From positions 124,001 to 188,000 of the forward strand of contig NZ_VCDK01000005.1 of NCBI RefSeq assembly GCF_007995215.1: DNA of 64,000 nucleotides. Reading direction: 5' to 3'. Position numbers and translations under genes: made by a program. How positions within the stretch are numbered: the stretch's first letter is position 1; every line of letters starts with the position of its first letter. The stretch is from Shimia ponticola. Lineage in GTDB: Bacteria; Pseudomonadota; Alphaproteobacteria; Rhodobacterales; Rhodobacteraceae. Below are positions 10,343-18,811 of the stretch, in pieces. The notes beneath the pieces are model-generated. The model saw nothing but the letters and a program-made list of their open reading frames with translations, was not told the DNA's origin and ran no database searches.

Positions 10343-10957
10343 TTAATCAAGCGCAACGACAGACGCGACCTCGTCTTGGGGCAAAGCCGCGATCATCTGT
10401 TGGACCGACTGCCCTGCCACCGGATGCACCCATTCCGGCGCAACGTCCGCCATGGGGACAAGAACAAACGCGCGCTCGTGCATCCGAGGGTGCGGCAGAA
10501 TCAATTCGTCCGGTACACGGGTGACCTGATCCTGCATCGGAAGATGCATCCACGCCTCGAAGCCTGCCCGATCCGGTAAAATGGTGTCCCCCGCAGCAAT
10601 CAGATCAAGATCGAGCGTCCTCTGACCCCATCGCGTGTCGCGTGTGCGTCCAAATGCATGCTCCACCTTGTGCAGCACCCCCAGAACACTGCGGCATGCC
10701 GCATCAGTTGACTGGCTGGCAAATTCATCGGCTTCTATCAGCACGGCAGCGTTCACGTAATCCGGGCCATTTCCCGCCGGAAATGCCGGGGTCTGAAAGA
10801 AACGGCTGATTTTTTTGACACGGAGGTCATACTCGCGCAAAGATTGTAGAGCATGTTGTATCGTAACCGTCGGGGCGCCGACTGAAGACGGGAGGTTTCC
10901 GCCCAGCGCAAGGATGTATCTTTGACCACAGGGAAGTTGCTTTTTATCTTGCGACAT
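10343..10957 (-). CDS. folK: 2-amino-4-hydroxy-6-hydroxymethyldihydropteridine pyrophosphokinase
   Basis: The 204-residue HPPK transfers pyrophosphate from ATP to 6-hydroxymethyl-dihydropterin in folate synthesis. ALGGNLPSS near the N-terminus, GQRTLDLDLI, and LILPHPRMHERAFVLVPM match the family's ATP- and pterin-binding segments. At about 204 residues it is longer than the E. coli enzyme (about 160), with a short charged N-terminal extension and a mid insert. It lies 82 bases upstream of rpoZ on the same strand and is divergent from the NYN gene. Confidence 0.93.
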   Translation of the reverse strand: MSQDKKQLPCGQRYILALGGNLPSSVGAPTVTIQHALQSLREYDLRVKKISRFFQTPAFPAGNGPDYVNAAVLIEADEFASQSTDAACRSVLGVLHKVEHAFGRTRDTRWGQRTLDLDLIAAGDTILPDRAGFEAWMHLPMQDQVTRVPDELILPHPRMHERAFVLVPMADVAPEWVHPVAGQSVQQMIAALPQDEVASVVALD

Positions 10958-11052
10958 GATGCGAACTCCCTAAATTAGTCGGTTAGCTTTGCGGGCCACT
11001 CAATCCACTCACGCGAACCATTTCTGCAAAGCTTATCTTGGAAGGAATTTCA

Positions 11053-11628
11053 ATGTTTTATCGGGACGAACGGCTGGCGCTGTTCATCGATGGATCGAAT
11101 TTATACGCGGCAGCCAAAGCGCTTGGGTTCGACATCGACTATAAACTACTGCGCCAAGAATTCATGCGTCGCGGCAAGCTGCTGCGCGCATTCTACTACA
11201 CCGCACTTTTGGAGAATGACGAGTATTCTCCGATCAGGCCGCTTGTTGACTGGCTCAACTACAACGGCTTCACCATGGTGACCAAACCGGCCAAAGAATA
11301 CACCGACAGCCAGGGACGGCGTAAGGTGAAGGGCAACATGGATATCGAATTGACCGTCGATGCCATGGAACTTGCACCGCATGTCGACCACGTTGTGCTT
11401 TTCTCGGGCGACGGCGATTTCCGTCCGCTTCTTGAAGCATTGCAGCGTCGCGGCGTTCGCGTCTCGGTTGTATCGACCATTCGATCCCAGCCTCCGATGA
11501 TTGCAGACGAACTGCGTCGTCAGGCCGACAACTTTATCGAGTTGGAAGAGCTTAAGGACGTCATCGGCCGCCCCCCGCGTGAGCCACGCGAAGACGCCCG
11601 CATGCCGCAAATGGCAGAACAGGAATAA
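11053..11628 (+). CDS. NYN/LabA-type PIN-like nuclease domain protein
   Basis: A 191-residue protein of the NYN (LabA/DUF88) family, PIN-fold proteins thought to be RNases. LFIDGSNLY carries the first catalytic Asp, KGNMDIELTVDAM and HVVLFSGDGDF the others, so the acidic site looks complete. I use the ATG at 11053, which has GGAAGGA 6 bases upstream; a TTG at 11038 would include that site. The C-terminus is an acidic/proline tail (PPREPREDARMP). It is the only gene in its transcription unit, divergent from folK and ended by the hairpin at 11646. Confidence 0.88.
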   Translation: MFYRDERLALFIDGSNLYAAAKALGFDIDYKLLRQEFMRRGKLLRAFYYTALLENDEYSPIRPLVDWLNYNGFTMVTKPAKEYTDSQGRRKVKGNMDIELTVDAMELAPHVDHVVLFSGDGDFRPLLEALQRRGVRVSVVSTIRSQPPMIADELRRQADNFIELEELKDVIGRPPREPREDARMPQMAEQE

Positions 11629-11645
11629 ATCCTGCTCGCAGTTCC

Positions 11646-11678
11646 GGCCCGAGACCGCATGGCATGTGCCATCGGGCC
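11646..11678. terminator. compound hairpin between convergent genes
   Basis: Outer stem GGCCCG/CGGGCC (11646-11651 with 11673-11678) encloses an inner stem ATGGCA/TGCCAT. There is no long T run, but the position between two convergent genes suggests a shared terminator. Confidence 0.5.
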
Positions 11679-11693
11679 ACGATGTTACGATTG

Positions 11694-12197
11694 CTAGGCC
11701 GCTTGAATGATCATGAAAGCGGCCATGGCAACCATTGAAAGATCTTCGGTCAGCGTGACCGTCGACAACGGCACCGACAGGATCGAGCCCATGCATGGGC
11801 AATCGATATCAAGTCCCCGACGCAACGCGGACAGCACACCCAATGTGCCAAAACCAAAGACCGCAATCGTCACCCACTGCGTAACCTGCGGCGCCAAGCC
11901 TGACAGATAGGCTAAACCCAACCCAAGTTCGATGAACGGGTAAACCAGCGCATAGTTCGGGACGCGCCGCGCCAACAGATCATACATTTTGAACCCGCGC
12001 CGAAAGCCTTGAAGGTCGAAAATCTTCAAAAGCGCAAAGACGCATAGGAACACGCCCATAAAGGCGGGCATCCATGCCATACCTTGTGCAGCCAATGCGC
12101 CACCCGCCGCCGCCGACACCCCCACAAGCGCTATCAATGGCCAGTAATCCGCGATCCGGCTGCCGCGTCCGTCCTGTCTTACGTGATAGGTTGCCAT
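11694..12197 (-). CDS. MauE/DoxX-type membrane protein, CsoR-associated
   Basis: A 167-residue inner-membrane protein with four membrane segments. Helix loop LDIDCPCMGSILSVPLSTVT holds a CxC pair followed by Met-Gly, the pattern of MauE-like redox-associated membrane proteins found in copper or mercury resistance loci. It is transcribed away from a CsoR-family repressor gene; the intervening 56 bases hold a perfect CsoR-type operator, so the gene is very likely induced by the metal (copper is the best guess). The function, possibly metal or disulfide handling at the membrane, is inferred. Confidence 0.78.
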   Translation of the reverse strand: MATYHVRQDGRGSRIADYWPLIALVGVSAAAGGALAAQGMAWMPAFMGVFLCVFALLKIFDLQGFRRGFKMYDLLARRVPNYALVYPFIELGLGLAYLSGLAPQVTQWVTIAVFGFGTLGVLSALRRGLDIDCPCMGSILSVPLSTVTLTEDLSMVAMAAFMIIQAA

Positions 12198-12210
12198 GCT
12201 GTTTCCTCTG

Positions 12211-12237
12211 ATATACCTATACCCCCATAGGGTATAT
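12211..12237. promoter_or_regulatory. CsoR-type operator between divergent genes
   Basis: TATACCC (12218-12224) and GGGTATA (12230-12236) form a perfect inverted repeat with a 5-base spacer, inside ATATACC..GGGTATAT. This G/C-tract flanked by TATA is the known operator style of CsoR copper repressors. It sits 13 bases upstream of the MauE-like start and 17 bases upstream of the csoR start, so it can control both. Confidence 0.85.
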
Positions 12238-12253
12238 CTGCGGGCTCGACAAG

Positions 12254-12523
12254 ATGCACACCAACAAGGACGCCGCCCTCGCTCGGCTGAAAAAAATCGA
12301 AGGCCAGGTCAGGGGCATTGCTCGGATGATCGAGGATGACCGATACTGCGTGGATGTCCTTCGTCAGACATCGGCCATACAGGCGGCCATCAAGGGCGTC
12401 GAAAAGCTCATCCTTGATGATCACGCCGCGCACTGCGTCGAATCCGCCATCACTTCGGGAAACCCGGATGACCAGCGCGCAAAATTTCAGGAACTGGTCG
12501 AAATCCTGCAAAACCGCCGTTAA
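12254..12523 (+). CDS. csoR: CsoR/RcnR-family metal-sensing repressor
   Basis: An 89-residue all-helical DNA-binding protein. Cys32, His57 and Cys61 reproduce the Cys-x24-His-x3-Cys spacing of the copper(I) site in CsoR; this argues for copper over formaldehyde (FrmR) or persulfide (CstR) sensing. The N-terminus RLKKIEGQVRGIARMIEDD is the classical first helix. The start ATG at 12254 has only a poor ribosome site. The gene probably represses itself and the divergent membrane protein through the shared operator. ispH follows after 75 bases. Confidence 0.9.
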   Translation: MHTNKDAALARLKKIEGQVRGIARMIEDDRYCVDVLRQTSAIQAAIKGVEKLILDDHAAHCVESAITSGNPDDQRAKFQELVEILQNRR

Positions 12524-12564
12524 ATCAGCAGATGTGTCGGGGCTTTCCTCTACCCCGTGATTTG

Positions 12565-12582
12565 TGTCAACCTGCATTGACA
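12565..12582. promoter_or_regulatory. TGTCAA-N6-TTGACA inverted repeat upstream of ispH
   Basis: A perfect 6+6 inverted repeat lies 16 bases upstream of the ispH start, next to the AAAGG ribosome site. It could be an operator or an mRNA hairpin in the leader; TTGACA is also a -35-like word. Nothing else decides between these. Confidence 0.25.
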
Positions 12583-12598
12583 AACAAAGGTGTTTTCC

Positions 12599-13549
12599 AT
12601 GACCAAGCCGCCCCTGACGATTTACCTTGCTGCACCGCGCGGGTTCTGTGCCGGTGTGGACCGTGCGATCAAGATCGTGGACATGGCGCTCGAAAAGTGG
12701 GGCGCGCCGGTCTATGTCCGCCACGAGATCGTTCACAATAAATACGTGGTCGACACGCTGCGCGACAAAGGCGCGGTCTTCGTCGATGAACTGGACGAAT
12801 GCCCCGACGACCGTCCTGTGATCTTCTCGGCGCACGGCGTGCCCAAATCCGTGCCAGCGGCCGCGGCCGCCCGCGATATGCTCTTTGTCGATGCCACCTG
12901 CCCACTGGTCAGCAAGGTCCATATCGAAGCCGAGCGTCATCATGCAAAAGGCTTGCAGATGATCATGATCGGACACGAAGGCCACCCAGAAACCGTGGGC
13001 ACCATGGGACAATTGCCAGAAGGCGAGGTGCTTCTGGTCGAAACGGTCGATGATGTCGCTAAGGTCGAGGTCCGCGATCCGGACAAGCTGGCCTTTGTCA
13101 CACAAACCACCCTGTCCGTGGACGACACCGCCGATATCGTCGCCGCCCTGCAGGCCCGCTTCCCGGCCATCCAAGGTCCACATAAAGAAGACATTTGCTA
13201 CGCGACCACCAACCGCCAAGAGGCCGTTAAAGCCGCCGCGCCCAAATCTGACGCCCTTCTCGTTGTTGGCGCGCCGAACTCTTCCAATTCGAAACGTCTG
13301 GTCGAGGTCGCCAAACGCGCGGGCTGTGATTACGCCCAACTGGTGCAACGCGCGACCGACATCGACTGGCGCGCCTTAGAAGGCATCAAATCCATCGGCA
13401 TCACCGCAGGCGCATCGGCTCCCGATGTCCTGATCCAGGAAGTCATCGACGCCTTCGGGGCTCGCTATGACACGACTGTCGAAGTCGTCGAAACCGCGCA
13501 GGAAAATGTCGAGTTCAAGGTCCCCCGCGTGCTCCGTGAACCGGCTTAA
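12599..13549 (+). CDS. ispH: 4-hydroxy-3-methylbut-2-enyl diphosphate reductase
   Basis: The 316-residue iron-sulfur enzyme makes IPP and DMAPP in the last step of the MEP isoprenoid route. The three cluster cysteines are in [11 protein letters not shown] (Cys17), [11 protein letters not shown] and [17 protein letters not shown] and NSSNSKRL are substrate-binding motifs. I start at the ATG 12599 ([16 protein letters not shown]) with AAAGG 8 bases upstream; an in-frame GTG at 12590 is less likely. An interspersed repeat with a hairpin follows the stop. Confidence 0.96.
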   Translation: MTKPPLTIYLAAPRGFCAGVDRAIKIVDMALEKWGAPVYVRHEIVHNKYVVDTLRDKGAVFVDELDECPDDRPVIFSAHGVPKSVPAAAAARDMLFVDATCPLVSKVHIEAERHHAKGLQMIMIGHEGHPETVGTMGQLPEGEVLLVETVDDVAKVEVRDPDKLAFVTQTTLSVDDTADIVAALQARFPAIQGPHKEDICYATTNRQEAVKAAAPKSDALLVVGAPNSSNSKRLVEVAKRAGCDYAQLVQRATDIDWRALEGIKSIGITAGASAPDVLIQEVIDAFGARYDTTVEVVETAQENVEFKVPRVLREPA

Positions 13550-13560
13550 CTCGACCCGAT

Positions 13561-13614
13561 CCTTCTATGTTTCTGAAATACTCCGAGGAGTGTGAGGGGC
13601 TGGCCCCTCACTCC
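13561..13614 (+). repeat. interspersed hairpin repeat, copy A
   Basis: The head CCTTCTATGTTTCTGAAATA (13561-13580) continues as CTCC and is followed by a hairpin GGAGTGTGAGGGGC/GCCCCTCACTCC (13587-13614). The head matches the copy inside cobN at 21 of 22 positions. Lying just after ispH, the hairpin may also act in transcription termination although no T run follows. Confidence 0.7.
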
Positions 13615-13689
13615 GACGCGTCCCATTCGCGGAATGGTTAGACTTTCCGCCCCCTTTCTGCGCCAATGTGCGCACGAAAGGACGACCCA

Positions 13690-14304
13690 ATGATTTCACT
13701 CCAATTCCTTATCACCGCTTTTGTCGTCGTCATCGCACCCGGCACAGGCGTTCTCTACACCTTGGCTATCGGCCTTGGACGGGGTTGGCGTGCATCATGC
13801 TGGGCCGCACTTGGCTGTACCTTCGGCATCGTGCCCCACTTTCTCGCGGCGGCACTCGGCTTGGCGGCAGTCCTGCACACCTCCGCCGTCCTCTTTCAGG
13901 CCGTGAAATTCGCGGGGGTGGCGTATTTGCTTTATCTTGCATGGCAAGCTGTTCGCGCAGGTGGGGCATTGTCGGTCGAGGCCGACCCGAAACCGGAACG
14001 CCCTTGGATCACGGCGCGGCGCGGGGCCCTGATCAACGTGCTGAATCCAAAGCTGTCGATTTTCTTCCTCGCGCTATTGCCACCGTTTCTAAGCGGCAAT
14101 CCCGCCACGGCGACACTAGAGATGGCCGTCATGGGAGCGATCTTCATGGCCATGACCTTTGGTGTGTTTGTCCTTTACGGTATCTTCGCAGCCCGCGTCC
14201 GGACATACATACTCGGCAGTGAGCGTATTCTCGCATGGCTGAACCGCACCTTCGCGGCGCTCTTTGTGGCCTTGGCCGGACGTCTTGCGCTGGAACGGTC
14301 CTAG
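13690..14304 (+). CDS. LysE/RhtB family amino-acid exporter
   Basis: A 204-residue inner-membrane protein with about six membrane segments. The LysE signature appears as APGTGVLYTLAIGLGRGW near the N-terminus, and RRGALINVLNPKLSIFFLALLPPF is the conserved mid-protein loop (split NVLNPKLSIFFLALLPPF). It probably exports an amino acid or related small molecule; substrate not predictable. The ATG at 13690 follows GAAAGGACGACCC; the upstream ATG at 13666 has no site. It may be transcribed with the next genes (37-base gap). Confidence 0.88.
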   Translation: MISLQFLITAFVVVIAPGTGVLYTLAIGLGRGWRASCWAALGCTFGIVPHFLAAALGLAAVLHTSAVLFQAVKFAGVAYLLYLAWQAVRAGGALSVEADPKPERPWITARRGALINVLNPKLSIFFLALLPPFLSGNPATATLEMAVMGAIFMAMTFGVFVLYGIFAARVRTYILGSERILAWLNRTFAALFVALAGRLALERS

Positions 14305-14341
14305 GCCTTTCCCACCGGGAAAAATCAGCTAAGACAGGGGC

Positions 14342-14788
14342 ATGGATATACCGCGTTCTGCCCTGTTACTTGGCCTTGCTGGCGTCCTCCCGTTTTTGTG
14401 GGGGGCGCTGACATCGATTGCACCCGGCCTTGGCCAGATGGCCCTGCCATTTCTTGGGCCACGTCTGATTGGCCCCTTTGTGCAGCTGCAATACGGGATC
14501 GTCATTCTGGCCTTCATGTCCGGGGTTCTTTGGGGATTTGGCACCCGCGCCGGCGGACGTCAGGCCCTGTGCTACACGCTGAGTGTCCTTCCCGCGCTCT
14601 GGGCCTTTTTCGCAACCGGAGCCGGCGCGACGGCAACGGCGCTCAGCCTGATCGCAGGTTTTATCGGGCTGCTGGCACTTGACTGGCAATTCTCGCGTTG
14701 GGGGCTGACACCACCATGGTGGATGTCGCTGCGGATCCTCTTGACGGCCTTGGTCGTGATCAGCCTTGGTTTGGGGACTCAGCTATGA
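14342..14788 (+). CDS. DUF3429 membrane protein
   Basis: A 148-residue protein with four to five hydrophobic segments. LLLGLAGVLPFLWGAL at the N-terminus, QLQYGIVILAFMSGVLWGFG in the middle and LDWQFSRWGLTPPWW near the end are characteristic of DUF3429, a family without known role. It overlaps the following methyltransferase gene in an ATGA (14785-14788), the first of a chain of overlaps running to 16.9 kb. Confidence 0.82.
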   Translation: MDIPRSALLLGLAGVLPFLWGALTSIAPGLGQMALPFLGPRLIGPFVQLQYGIVILAFMSGVLWGFGTRAGGRQALCYTLSVLPALWAFFATGAGATATALSLIAGFIGLLALDWQFSRWGLTPPWWMSLRILLTALVVISLGLGTQL

Positions 14789-15378
14789 GCGACGAAGAAA
14801 CCCTGAATGTCTATAACGCCAAGATTGATGACTACGTCGCCATCGCGCACAAGGCACCGCCGCAGAACTTGCTCGATTTCATCGCCGCCGTGCACCCCGG
14901 CGGCACGGTCGTGGACCTCGGATGTGGTCCCGGATTTTCGGCTCAAACCATGGCCGAGCATGGGTTGAAAGCCGAAGCATGGGATCTTTCAGACGCCATG
15001 ATCGCTCACGCCGCAACCTTGCCGGGCGTAAGAGCGCGCAAGCTTGGATTTGACGACCTGCCCGGCACAGGCAGCTATGACGGCATCTATGCCAGCTTCT
15101 CGCTGCTCCACGCCCCGCGCGCAGACGTCCCCCGGCACATTGCCACCATCGCCAAATCACTCAGGCCCGGTGGCGTTTTCCACCTCGGCATGAAACTGGG
15201 TGAAGGCGAGCACCGCGACGGGCTGGGCCGCCGCTATTGCTACTTTTCGCTGGACGAACTTCTCGACATGCTCACCGAAAATGGCCTTACCCCGGTTTGG
15301 CAAAAACAGGACGCTGAAATGGGACTGGCAGGTACCATCGATCCTTATGCCATCATTCGGTCTGTCAAAGATGCCTGA
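14785..15378 (+). CDS. class I SAM-dependent methyltransferase
   Basis: A 197-residue protein with the Rossmann-type methyltransferase fold: motif [20 protein letters not shown] (about residues 45-63), an acidic residue at the end of strand 2 ([10 protein letters not shown]), and a post-motif [18 protein letters not shown]. The later [19 protein letters not shown] segment is typical of small-molecule methyltransferases. The substrate is unknown. I use the ATG at 14785 overlapping the DUF3429 stop; it overlaps rnhA by 8 bases. Confidence 0.85.
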   Translation: MSDEETLNVYNAKIDDYVAIAHKAPPQNLLDFIAAVHPGGTVVDLGCGPGFSAQTMAEHGLKAEAWDLSDAMIAHAATLPGVRARKLGFDDLPGTGSYDGIYASFSLLHAPRADVPRHIATIAKSLRPGGVFHLGMKLGEGEHRDGLGRRYCYFSLDELLDMLTENGLTPVWQKQDAEMGLAGTIDPYAIIRSVKDA

Positions 15379-15835
15379 GCTTTTTGCCTACACAGACGGA
15401 GCCTGCAGCGGCAATCCAGGCCCGGGTGGCTGGGGCGCGCTGCTCATAGCCCGCGAAGGCGACACCGTCGTCAAGGAACGGGAACTCAGCGGCGGTGAGC
15501 CGGAAACAACAAACAACCGCATGGAACTGATGGCCGCCATCACCGCGCTGGAAACGCTGGCCAAACCCTCGACATTGACGGTCGTGACAGACAGCTCCTA
15601 CGTCAAGGATGGCATCACCAAATGGATGTTCGGCTGGAAAAAGAACGGTTGGAAGACCGCCGCCAAGAAACCCGTGAAAAACGTCGAACTCTGGCAACGT
15701 CTGGACGACGCCACCAAACGTCATCAGATTACGTGGGAATGGGTCAAAGGCCATGCCGGCCACCCCGAGAACGAACGCGCCGATGAATTAGCCCGCGCGG
15801 GCATGGCGCCTTTCAAACCGGATGCCAAGGCATGA
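15371..15835 (+). CDS. rnhA: ribonuclease HI
   Basis: The 154-residue enzyme cuts RNA in RNA-DNA hybrids. The catalytic carboxylates are Asp9 in [15 protein letters not shown], Glu52 in NRMELMAAI, Asp74 in [12 protein letters not shown] and Asp138 in [10 protein letters not shown], with His128 in the flexible [10 protein letters not shown] loop, so the site is complete. The basic handle [16 protein letters not shown] is present as in E. coli RNase HI. The start at 15371 overlaps the methyltransferase end by 8 bases, and the stop overlaps the NUDIX start. Confidence 0.96.
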   Translation: MPELFAYTDGACSGNPGPGGWGALLIAREGDTVVKERELSGGEPETTNNRMELMAAITALETLAKPSTLTVVTDSSYVKDGITKWMFGWKKNGWKTAAKKPVKNVELWQRLDDATKRHQITWEWVKGHAGHPENERADELARAGMAPFKPDAKA

Positions 15836-16236
15836 TCCACAAGGCCTGCCCGGTTGCGCTTCACCCGGATGGCGCGCCCCTGCGCATCGCTGCCTTTCGG
15901 CATCCGCAGGCGGGTCTTCAACTGCCAAAGGGCACGGTCAAGCAGGATGAGCACCCAACGCGGGCCGCTGCACGCGAACTCTTCGAAGAGACGGGTCTCG
16001 AAACCGTCTCGGCCATTCCATTGGGACAGTCGGACGCGATTGTAAAAGGCGAGCGGTGGCATTTTGCCCTCTGTCGTATCAAACCGCCTGTCCGCGACCG
16101 CTGGCGCCACCATTGCCCGGATGATGGCGGCCACCTATTCGAGTGTTTTTGGCAGCCATTAGACCATAACGCCGACCTCTCTGCTCCTTACAGCGCCGCC
16201 CTGAATTGGATCACAGCAGAGATCTTGACCCCATGA
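15832..16236 (+). CDS. NUDIX hydrolase
   Basis: A 134-residue NUDIX enzyme hydrolysing a nucleoside diphosphate linked to another moiety. The Nudix box is complete: GTVKQDE followed by [11 protein letters not shown] (about residues 34-56) with the REXXEE glutamates. It is short, with no extra domain. The substrate is unknown. It overlaps rnhA and the TRIC channel gene by 4 bases each. Confidence 0.87.
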   Translation: MIHKACPVALHPDGAPLRIAAFRHPQAGLQLPKGTVKQDEHPTRAAARELFEETGLETVSAIPLGQSDAIVKGERWHFALCRIKPPVRDRWRHHCPDDGGHLFECFWQPLDHNADLSAPYSAALNWITAEILTP

Positions 16237-16856
16237 CGTGGCTCCCACTTCTCGATTATGCCTCTGTACTGGTCTTTGCGATTACGGGCGCGCTTGTGGC
16301 CTCGCGCGCACAGCTTGACCTGATCGGTTTTGTGTTCGTTGCCGCCCTAACGGCTGTCGGCGGCGGCACGGTGCGCGACCTCTTGCTTGATCGCAATCCG
16401 GTTTTCTGGATCGCTGAACCCACGAACATCGCCGTAGCGGGCATCGCCGCGCTGATCACCTTTTTCACCGCGCATTTGTTTGAAAGCCGCCTCAAGGTCG
16501 TGATCTGGCTGGATGCACTGGCGCTGGCCATCGCTGTCTCTGCGGGCGTTGCGACAGCGCAGGCACTGGGTCAGACCCCAACAATCACGATCCTGATGGG
16601 CGTTATCACCGGCTGCATGGGTGGGCTTTTGCGCGATGTGGTCTGTAACGAGGTGCCACTGGTCCTGAAGCAGGGCGAACTCTACGTCACTGCTGCCCTC
16701 GCAGGTGCGGCGGCCGCCACCATGGCGCTCCACATCACCACGGTGACGTGGGTGCCTCTGGTGGCCTGCACAGCGCTGACCTTCACCTTGCGCGCAGGCT
16801 CAATCGCCTTTGGCTGGCACATTCCTGTCTACAAGCCACGCCCTCCGCGCAGCTGA
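16233..16856 (+). CDS. TRIC cation channel family (YicG/UPF0126) membrane protein
   Basis: A 207-residue inner-membrane protein made of two similar halves. Each half has the paired Gly-rich motif: ALTAVGGGTVRDLLLDRNP (residues about 36-54) and ITGCMGGLLRDVVCNEVP (about 131-148), the hallmark of bacterial TRIC-type trimeric cation channels. I start at ATG 16233 ([13 protein letters not shown]) in an ATGA overlap, not the TTG at 16206. This ends the overlapped cluster; a repeat with hairpins follows, convergent with fmt. Confidence 0.86.
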   Translation: MTWLPLLDYASVLVFAITGALVASRAQLDLIGFVFVAALTAVGGGTVRDLLLDRNPVFWIAEPTNIAVAGIAALITFFTAHLFESRLKVVIWLDALALAIAVSAGVATAQALGQTPTITILMGVITGCMGGLLRDVVCNEVPLVLKQGELYVTAALAGAAAATMALHITTVTWVPLVACTALTFTLRAGSIAFGWHIPVYKPRPPRS

Positions 16857-16863
16857 CCCCAAG

Positions 16864-16947
16864 CTTCATCTTTCCACAAAAACTCTTGGGGGAGTCCGAA
16901 GGACGGGGGCAAAGCCCCCAAAAGGGGTGGGTGGGCGGGAACCGCCC
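16864..16947. repeat. interspersed hairpin repeat, copy B, with terminator-like hairpins
   Basis: The head CTTCATCTTTCCACAAAAAC (16864-16883) is followed by hairpins GGGGGC-AAA-GCCCCC (16905-16919, then AAAA) and GGGCGG-GAA-CCGCCC (16933-16947). It fills the gap between the convergent TRIC-channel and fmt genes and could terminate both. Confidence 0.65.
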
Positions 16948-16954
16948 GCGCGCC

Positions 16955-17854
16955 TCAACTCAGGCGATCTGGCAACGTCCAACCCTTGAGCGCGTCGTCC
17001 ACATCCATCGCCTTCTTGCCTGCGCGCTGCAGCACCTGTACCCGCACGGCACCATCACCGCAGGCCACGACCAACGGTTCCAGAACCGCGCCTGGCGCAC
17101 CTGACCCGCCTGCCAGTTCCGAACGAAGCGGCTTCAGCCGCTCCCCATCTGCCTCGCACCACGCGCCCGGAAAGGGCGACAGCCCCCGGATCAATCTGTC
17201 GACCTCGATCGCCGGGCGGGTCCAGTCGATCCGCGCTTCGTCCTTGCTGATTTTCTCGGCATAGGTCACGCCCTCGTCTGGCTGCGGTTCAGGTGCCAGT
17301 TCGTCGAGACGCGACAGCGTTTCAACCACCGCACTGGCCCCCATCACGGACAGGCGGTCATGGACGTCAGCGGTCGTCTCTGTGGCGGCGATCTGGGTTT
17401 CGCGACGGAGCAGAACCGGCCCTGTATCCAGCCCCGCCTCCATTTGCATGATGCAGACCCCGGTCTGCGCATCTCCTGCCATCACGGCCCGGTGGATCGG
17501 GGCTGCGCCGCGCCACCTTGGCAGAAGCGACGCGTGGATATTCAGGCAGCCATGGCGCGGCGCATCGAGAATGGGTTGCGGCAGGATCAGGCCATAGGCA
17601 ACGACGACCGCGACATCAGCCTTGAGGGCTGCAAACTCTTGCTGCGCCTCTGCATTGCGCAACGATACCGGGTGACGGACAGGCAACCCCATCGCGTCCG
17701 CCTTGGCGTGAACCGGTGTCGGGCGATCCTTTTTGCCCCGGCCCGCCGGGCGCGGCGGCTGGCAATAGACGCAAGCGATCTCGTGCCCTGCAGCCACCAA
17801 AGCGTCCAAGACGGGAACCGAAAACTCGGGCGAGCCCATGAACACAATGCGCAT
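16955..17854 (-). CDS. fmt: methionyl-tRNA formyltransferase
   Basis: The 299-residue enzyme formylates initiator Met-tRNA. The N-terminal formyltransferase fold has [19 protein letters not shown] and the catalytic signature [19 protein letters not shown] (split [15 protein letters not shown]), with Asn, His and a later Asp. The C-terminal OB-like domain (about 205-299) binds tRNA. It lies downstream of three deformylase genes with a 1-base gap, reversing the common def-fmt order only in copy number: def3-def2-def1-fmt in transcription order. Confidence 0.96.
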   Translation of the reverse strand: MRIVFMGSPEFSVPVLDALVAAGHEIACVYCQPPRPAGRGKKDRPTPVHAKADAMGLPVRHPVSLRNAEAQQEFAALKADVAVVVAYGLILPQPILDAPRHGCLNIHASLLPRWRGAAPIHRAVMAGDAQTGVCIMQMEAGLDTGPVLLRRETQIAATETTADVHDRLSVMGASAVVETLSRLDELAPEPQPDEGVTYAEKISKDEARIDWTRPAIEVDRLIRGLSPFPGAWCEADGERLKPLRSELAGGSGAPGAVLEPLVVACGDGAVRVQVLQRAGKKAMDVDDALKGWTLPDRLS

Positions 17855-17855
17855 G

Positions 17856-18350
17856 TCAGCCCCCTTTGCGCGCTTTGCGGATCAGCATGTCACGCTTCAC
17901 GCGGCTCAGATTATCAAAATACATCTTGCCATTTAGGTGGTCGATCTGGTGCTGACAGGACCGCGCCCATGTCTGCACGAGATCGCGCCGTTCGATCACG
18001 CCGTCACTGTTCAGAAACTTGACCGTAACCGCGCGCGGGCGTTTCACCTTGGCCCCGACACCGGGCAGGTTCGGTGACGCCTCTTCCCCCATCACTTCCT
18101 CGGTCGAGGCATGGAGGATCTCGGGGTTGGCCATCAGGATCGCTTGCCCACGGTCACGTGACGCGTCGACGACAGCAAGCCGCAGATTGACCCCGATCTG
18201 CGGCGCAGCCAGACCAACGCCGGGCATGGCTTCCATCGTATCGACCATGTCGGCCCAGATCGTCCTAATCTCATCGGTGATACTCTCGACGGGATCGGCA
18301 ACACTGCGCAAGACAGCGTTGGGCCAAGGGATAAACGGGCGAACGGTCAT
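17856..18350 (-). CDS. degenerate peptide-deformylase-like protein
   Basis: A 164-residue paralogue of peptide deformylase directly upstream of fmt. Motif 1, [11 protein letters not shown] (44-54), is intact. Motif 2, normally EGCLS, reads EASPN so the metal-ligand Cys is Ser92. Motif 3, normally HExxH, reads HQIDH (134-138), so the catalytic Glu is Gln135. The two changes make normal deformylase activity unlikely, yet the frame is full length and in a tight operon, so it is a maintained gene and not decay debris. A binding, regulatory or altered catalytic role is possible. Stop-start overlap of 4 bases with the next def gene. Confidence 0.85.
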   Translation of the reverse strand: MTVRPFIPWPNAVLRSVADPVESITDEIRTIWADMVDTMEAMPGVGLAAPQIGVNLRLAVVDASRDRGQAILMANPEILHASTEEVMGEEASPNLPGVGAKVKRPRAVTVKFLNSDGVIERRDLVQTWARSCQHQIDHLNGKMYFDNLSRVKRDMLIRKARKGG

Positions 18351-18808
18351 GCGGCCTCCGGGTGATCAAGGATCAGACGTCCATCAAGATGATCCGACTC
18401 GTGCTGAACAACAGCGGCGGCAAACCCATCGAAGCCAGCTTCGTGCCAATCGCCGGACAGGTCCTGCCACACAACGCGCACCTTGTCCGGACGGGCGACA
18501 TGGCGGGGCGTATCCGGGATGGACAGACACCCTTCCTCCAACACGGCCATATCCTGTGAGGCCCAAGTGATCCGTGGATTGATCAGAGCAATCGGCTCGC
18601 CGGGTCCATCCTTCCAGGTGGCGTCCATGACAAAAACGCGCGACAGCACACCGACCTGCGGCGCCGCCAGCCCGCGTCCAGGCGCGTCATACATGGTCTC
18701 GAACATGTCCTCGACCAATGTGGCCAAGTCAGGCCCGAACTCAGTCACCGGCGCGCAGCGCTCGGCCAGACGCGGGTCCGGATGCAGGACGATCTCGCGC
18801 AGCGCCAC
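18347..18808 (-). CDS. def: peptide deformylase (second copy)
   Basis: A 153-residue deformylase that removes the N-formyl group from new proteins. All motifs are intact: GRGLAAPQVGV, EGCLSIPD and QHESDHLDG (catalytic Glu and metal His pair). It lacks the basic C-terminal helix seen in the third copy, ending soon after motif 3. The start is a GTG at 18808, 3 bases from the preceding def stop. It is the middle gene of the def cluster. Confidence 0.9.
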   Translation of the reverse strand: MALREIVLHPDPRLAERCAPVTEFGPDLATLVEDMFETMYDAPGRGLAAPQVGVLSRVFVMDATWKDGPGEPIALINPRITWASQDMAVLEEGCLSIPDTPRHVARPDKVRVVWQDLSGDWHEAGFDGFAAAVVQHESDHLDGRLILDHPEAA

Positions 18809-18811
18809 CGA

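Noticed and set aside
12179-13348. 389-residue minus-strand open frame opposite csoR and ispH
   Set aside because: Both genes on the other strand have intact signatures and good starts; the long frame follows from GC-rich codon bias.
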